Of a DNA stretch of 6,100 nucleotides, positions 4,779 to 6,100 are shown in pieces (the stretch's first letter is position 1; each line of letters opens with the position of its first letter). Both the position numbers and the translations under genes were made by a program. The notes under the pieces were generated by a model. The model had not been told where the DNA came from. It did not search any database and saw only the letters and a program-made list of their open reading frames with translations. This DNA is from Trueperaceae bacterium (lineage in GTDB: Bacteria; Deinococcota; Deinococci; Deinococcales; Trueperaceae): contig SLSM01000153.1 in the NCBI GenBank assembly GCA_007130445.1, positions 1 through 6,100 on the forward strand. The letters are read 5' to 3'.

Positions 4779-6023
4779 GTGACCGAGCCGCCTCGCAACG
4801 CCCTCACCCCCCGCACGTTGATCCTCGGCGCGCAGATGCTGTTCGTCGCGTTCGGCGCCCTGGTGCTGGTGCCGCTCCTCACCGGTCTCGACCCCAACGT
4901 CGCGCTGTTCACGGCCGGCGCGGGCACGCTGGCGTTCCAGATCATCACCGGCTTCAGCGTGCCGGTCTTCCTGGCGTCGTCGTTCGCGTTCATCGCGCCG
5001 ATCGCCTTCGGCGTCGCCGAGTACGGCATGTCGGCCACGCTGTCGGGCCTGGTCGCGGCGGGCGTCGTGTACATGCTCCTGGCGGCCCTGGTGCGCGCCC
5101 GCGGCGTCGCGATCGTGCACAGGGTGCTGCCGCCGATCGTGACGGGCCCCGTGATCATGGTCATCGGTCTCGCGCTCGCCCCCGTGGCCGTGAGCATGGC
5201 GACGGGAACGGCGGTGGGCGACTACAGCGGCCGGGCCCTGGCGATCGCACTGGTGTCGCTCCTGGCGACGGTGATCACGTCGATCTTCGCGCGTGGCCTG
5301 CTCAAGCTGGTGCCGATCCTGGTCGGCATCGCCGTCGGCTACGTGAGCGCCGCGGCGCTCGGCATGGTCGACCTCACGCCCGTGCGCGACGCGGCCTGGT
5401 TCATGGTGCCGTCGTTCGTGCTGCCCACCTTCTCGCTGCCCGCGATCCTCTTCATCCTCCCCGTCGCCATCGCGCCGGCGATCGAGCACGTCGGCGACCT
5501 CATCGCGATCCGCGGCGTCACCGGCCAGGACTACCTGAAGAAGCCCGGCTTGCACCGCACGCTCTTCGGCGACGGCGTCGCCACGAGCATCGCCGGCTTC
5601 CTCGGTGGGCCGCCGAACACCACCTACTCCGAGGTGACCGGCGCCGTCGCGCTCACCAAGGCGTTCAACCCGCTCATCATGACCGTGGCCGCCGTCCTGG
5701 CGATGGTCCTGGCGTTCGTCGGCAAGCTCGGCGCGCTGCTCGCCACCATCCCGACGCCGGTGATGGGCGGTATCCTCGTCATCCTGTTCGGGTCGATCGT
5801 CGTCGTCGGCATCTCGACGCTGGTCCGCGCCCAGGTCGACGTGACCGAGACGCGCAACCTGATCATCGCCGCCGTGGTGCTGGTGTTCGGCGTCGGCGGC
5901 ATGGCGTTCCGCTTGGGCGAGTTCAGCGTCGAGGGCATCGGCCTGGCGGGGATCGCCGGCGTCGTCCTGAACCTGGTGCTGCCGCGGACGCTCGGGGCGA
6001 AGGCGGCGACACGGGACGGCTGA
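4779..6023 (+). CDS. NCS2/UraA-type nucleobase permease (uracil or xanthine family)
   Basis: A 414-residue integral membrane protein of the nucleobase-cation symporter-2 (NAT/SLC23) family, expected to import uracil or another nucleobase with protons across the cytoplasmic membrane. Nearly the whole length is hydrophobic, in keeping with the family's 14 segments. The family signature is clear: GGPPNTTYSEVTGAVALTK at ~276-294, with IEHVGD at 235-240 before it. Glu236 and Glu285 lie 49 residues apart, the same spacing as the two substrate-binding Glu residues of E. coli UraA (E241, E290, from memory). The position of UraA His245 is Asp240 here, as in many relatives, so the base specificity is uncertain. 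The GTG start at 4779 is chosen for its AAGGAG and because the 43 residues further upstream are low-complexity Arg/Ala shadow. The length is close to that of UraA (~430). It stands alone, 125 bases after hicA, and its leader contains a 20-base palindrome. I leave the gene symbol blank because substrate cannot be told. Confidence 0.9.
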   Translation: MTEPPRNALTPRTLILGAQMLFVAFGALVLVPLLTGLDPNVALFTAGAGTLAFQIITGFSVPVFLASSFAFIAPIAFGVAEYGMSATLSGLVAAGVVYMLLAALVRARGVAIVHRVLPPIVTGPVIMVIGLALAPVAVSMATGTAVGDYSGRALAIALVSLLATVITSIFARGLLKLVPILVGIAVGYVSAAALGMVDLTPVRDAAWFMVPSFVLPTFSLPAILFILPVAIAPAIEHVGDLIAIRGVTGQDYLKKPGLHRTLFGDGVATSIAGFLGGPPNTTYSEVTGAVALTKAFNPLIMTVAAVLAMVLAFVGKLGALLATIPTPVMGGILVILFGSIVVVGISTLVRAQVDVTETRNLIIAAVVLVFGVGGMAFRLGEFSVEGIGLAGIAGVVLNLVLPRTLGAKAATRDG

Positions 6024-6033
6024 AACGCGGACG

Positions 6034-6100
6034 TCACGCCCCGTCGATCATGCGACCGAGGCTTGGCACCTCGACCGTGAAGCGCGTTGCGCCCGGCTCG
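6034..6100 (-). CDS. C-terminal fragment, probably of a sensor histidine kinase (cut by window edge)
   Basis: On the minus strand an open frame enters at the right edge and ends with TGA at 6036-6034. The visible residues are EPGATRFTVEVPSLGRMIDGA. A Gly, then (T)RFTVEVP, is how the ATP-binding (HATPase) domain of many two-component histidine kinases ends, followed by a short tail. With about 21 residues visible the assignment rests on this short match only. The gene converges on the permease, with ten bases between the two stop codons and no terminator between them. Confidence 0.5.
   Translation of the reverse strand, partial: EPGATRFTVEVPSLGRMIDGA

Noticed and set aside
4053..5555. A 500-codon minus-strand open frame opposite hicBA and the permease
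   Set aside because: Composition is Arg/Asp/His/Gln shadow with no domain, and it is opposite three well-supported genes.

Overview
The window is a GC-rich stretch of bacterial chromosome (roughly two thirds G+C by eye, with third codon positions almost all G or C). It carries five complete genes and a toxin-antitoxin-like pair among them, plus a fragment of one more gene at the right edge. There are no rRNA or tRNA genes, insertion sequences or CRISPR repeats that I can see. The organism cannot be fixed from the sequence. A lipobox signal peptide, -10-like hexamers placed six bases before a start codon (leaderless style) and the high GC would suit the Deinococcota (for example a Trueperaceae member), but other high-GC phyla are possible.

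Layout, left to right. (1) 3-1448, plus strand: a 481-residue predicted lipoprotein. It has two tandem ~98-residue repeats and a C-terminal domain that looks like the class I glutamine-amidotransferase/ThuA-type fold. (2) 1498-3986, minus strand: a two-gene operon of an aldehyde dehydrogenase (2421-3986) followed two bases later by an exported protein of unknown function (1498-2418). This operon converges on the lipoprotein gene. (3) 3987-4190: a divergent intergenic region rich in short inverted and direct repeats. It serves the dehydrogenase operon leftward and the next pair rightward. (4) 4191-4653, plus strand: a compact hicB-like/hicA-like pair in antitoxin-first order, separated by four bases. 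(5) 4654-4778: a 125-base gap holding three strong GC-rich inverted repeats, the last a perfect 20-base palindrome touching the ribosome binding site of the next gene. (6) 4779-6023, plus strand: an NCS2/UraA-type nucleobase permease. (7) 6034-6100, minus strand: the last residues of a protein that resembles the end of a sensor histidine kinase.

The genes do not form one pathway. They read as separate housekeeping or accessory units: aldehyde oxidation with a translationally coupled exported partner, a small HicA/HicB module, and uptake of uracil or a related base. The points most worth a second look are non-coding: the repeat-rich hicBA promoter region and the run of three hairpins before the permease. 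The internal duplication in the lipoprotein is the most notable protein-level feature. I found no clear evidence of an entirely new multi-gene system.
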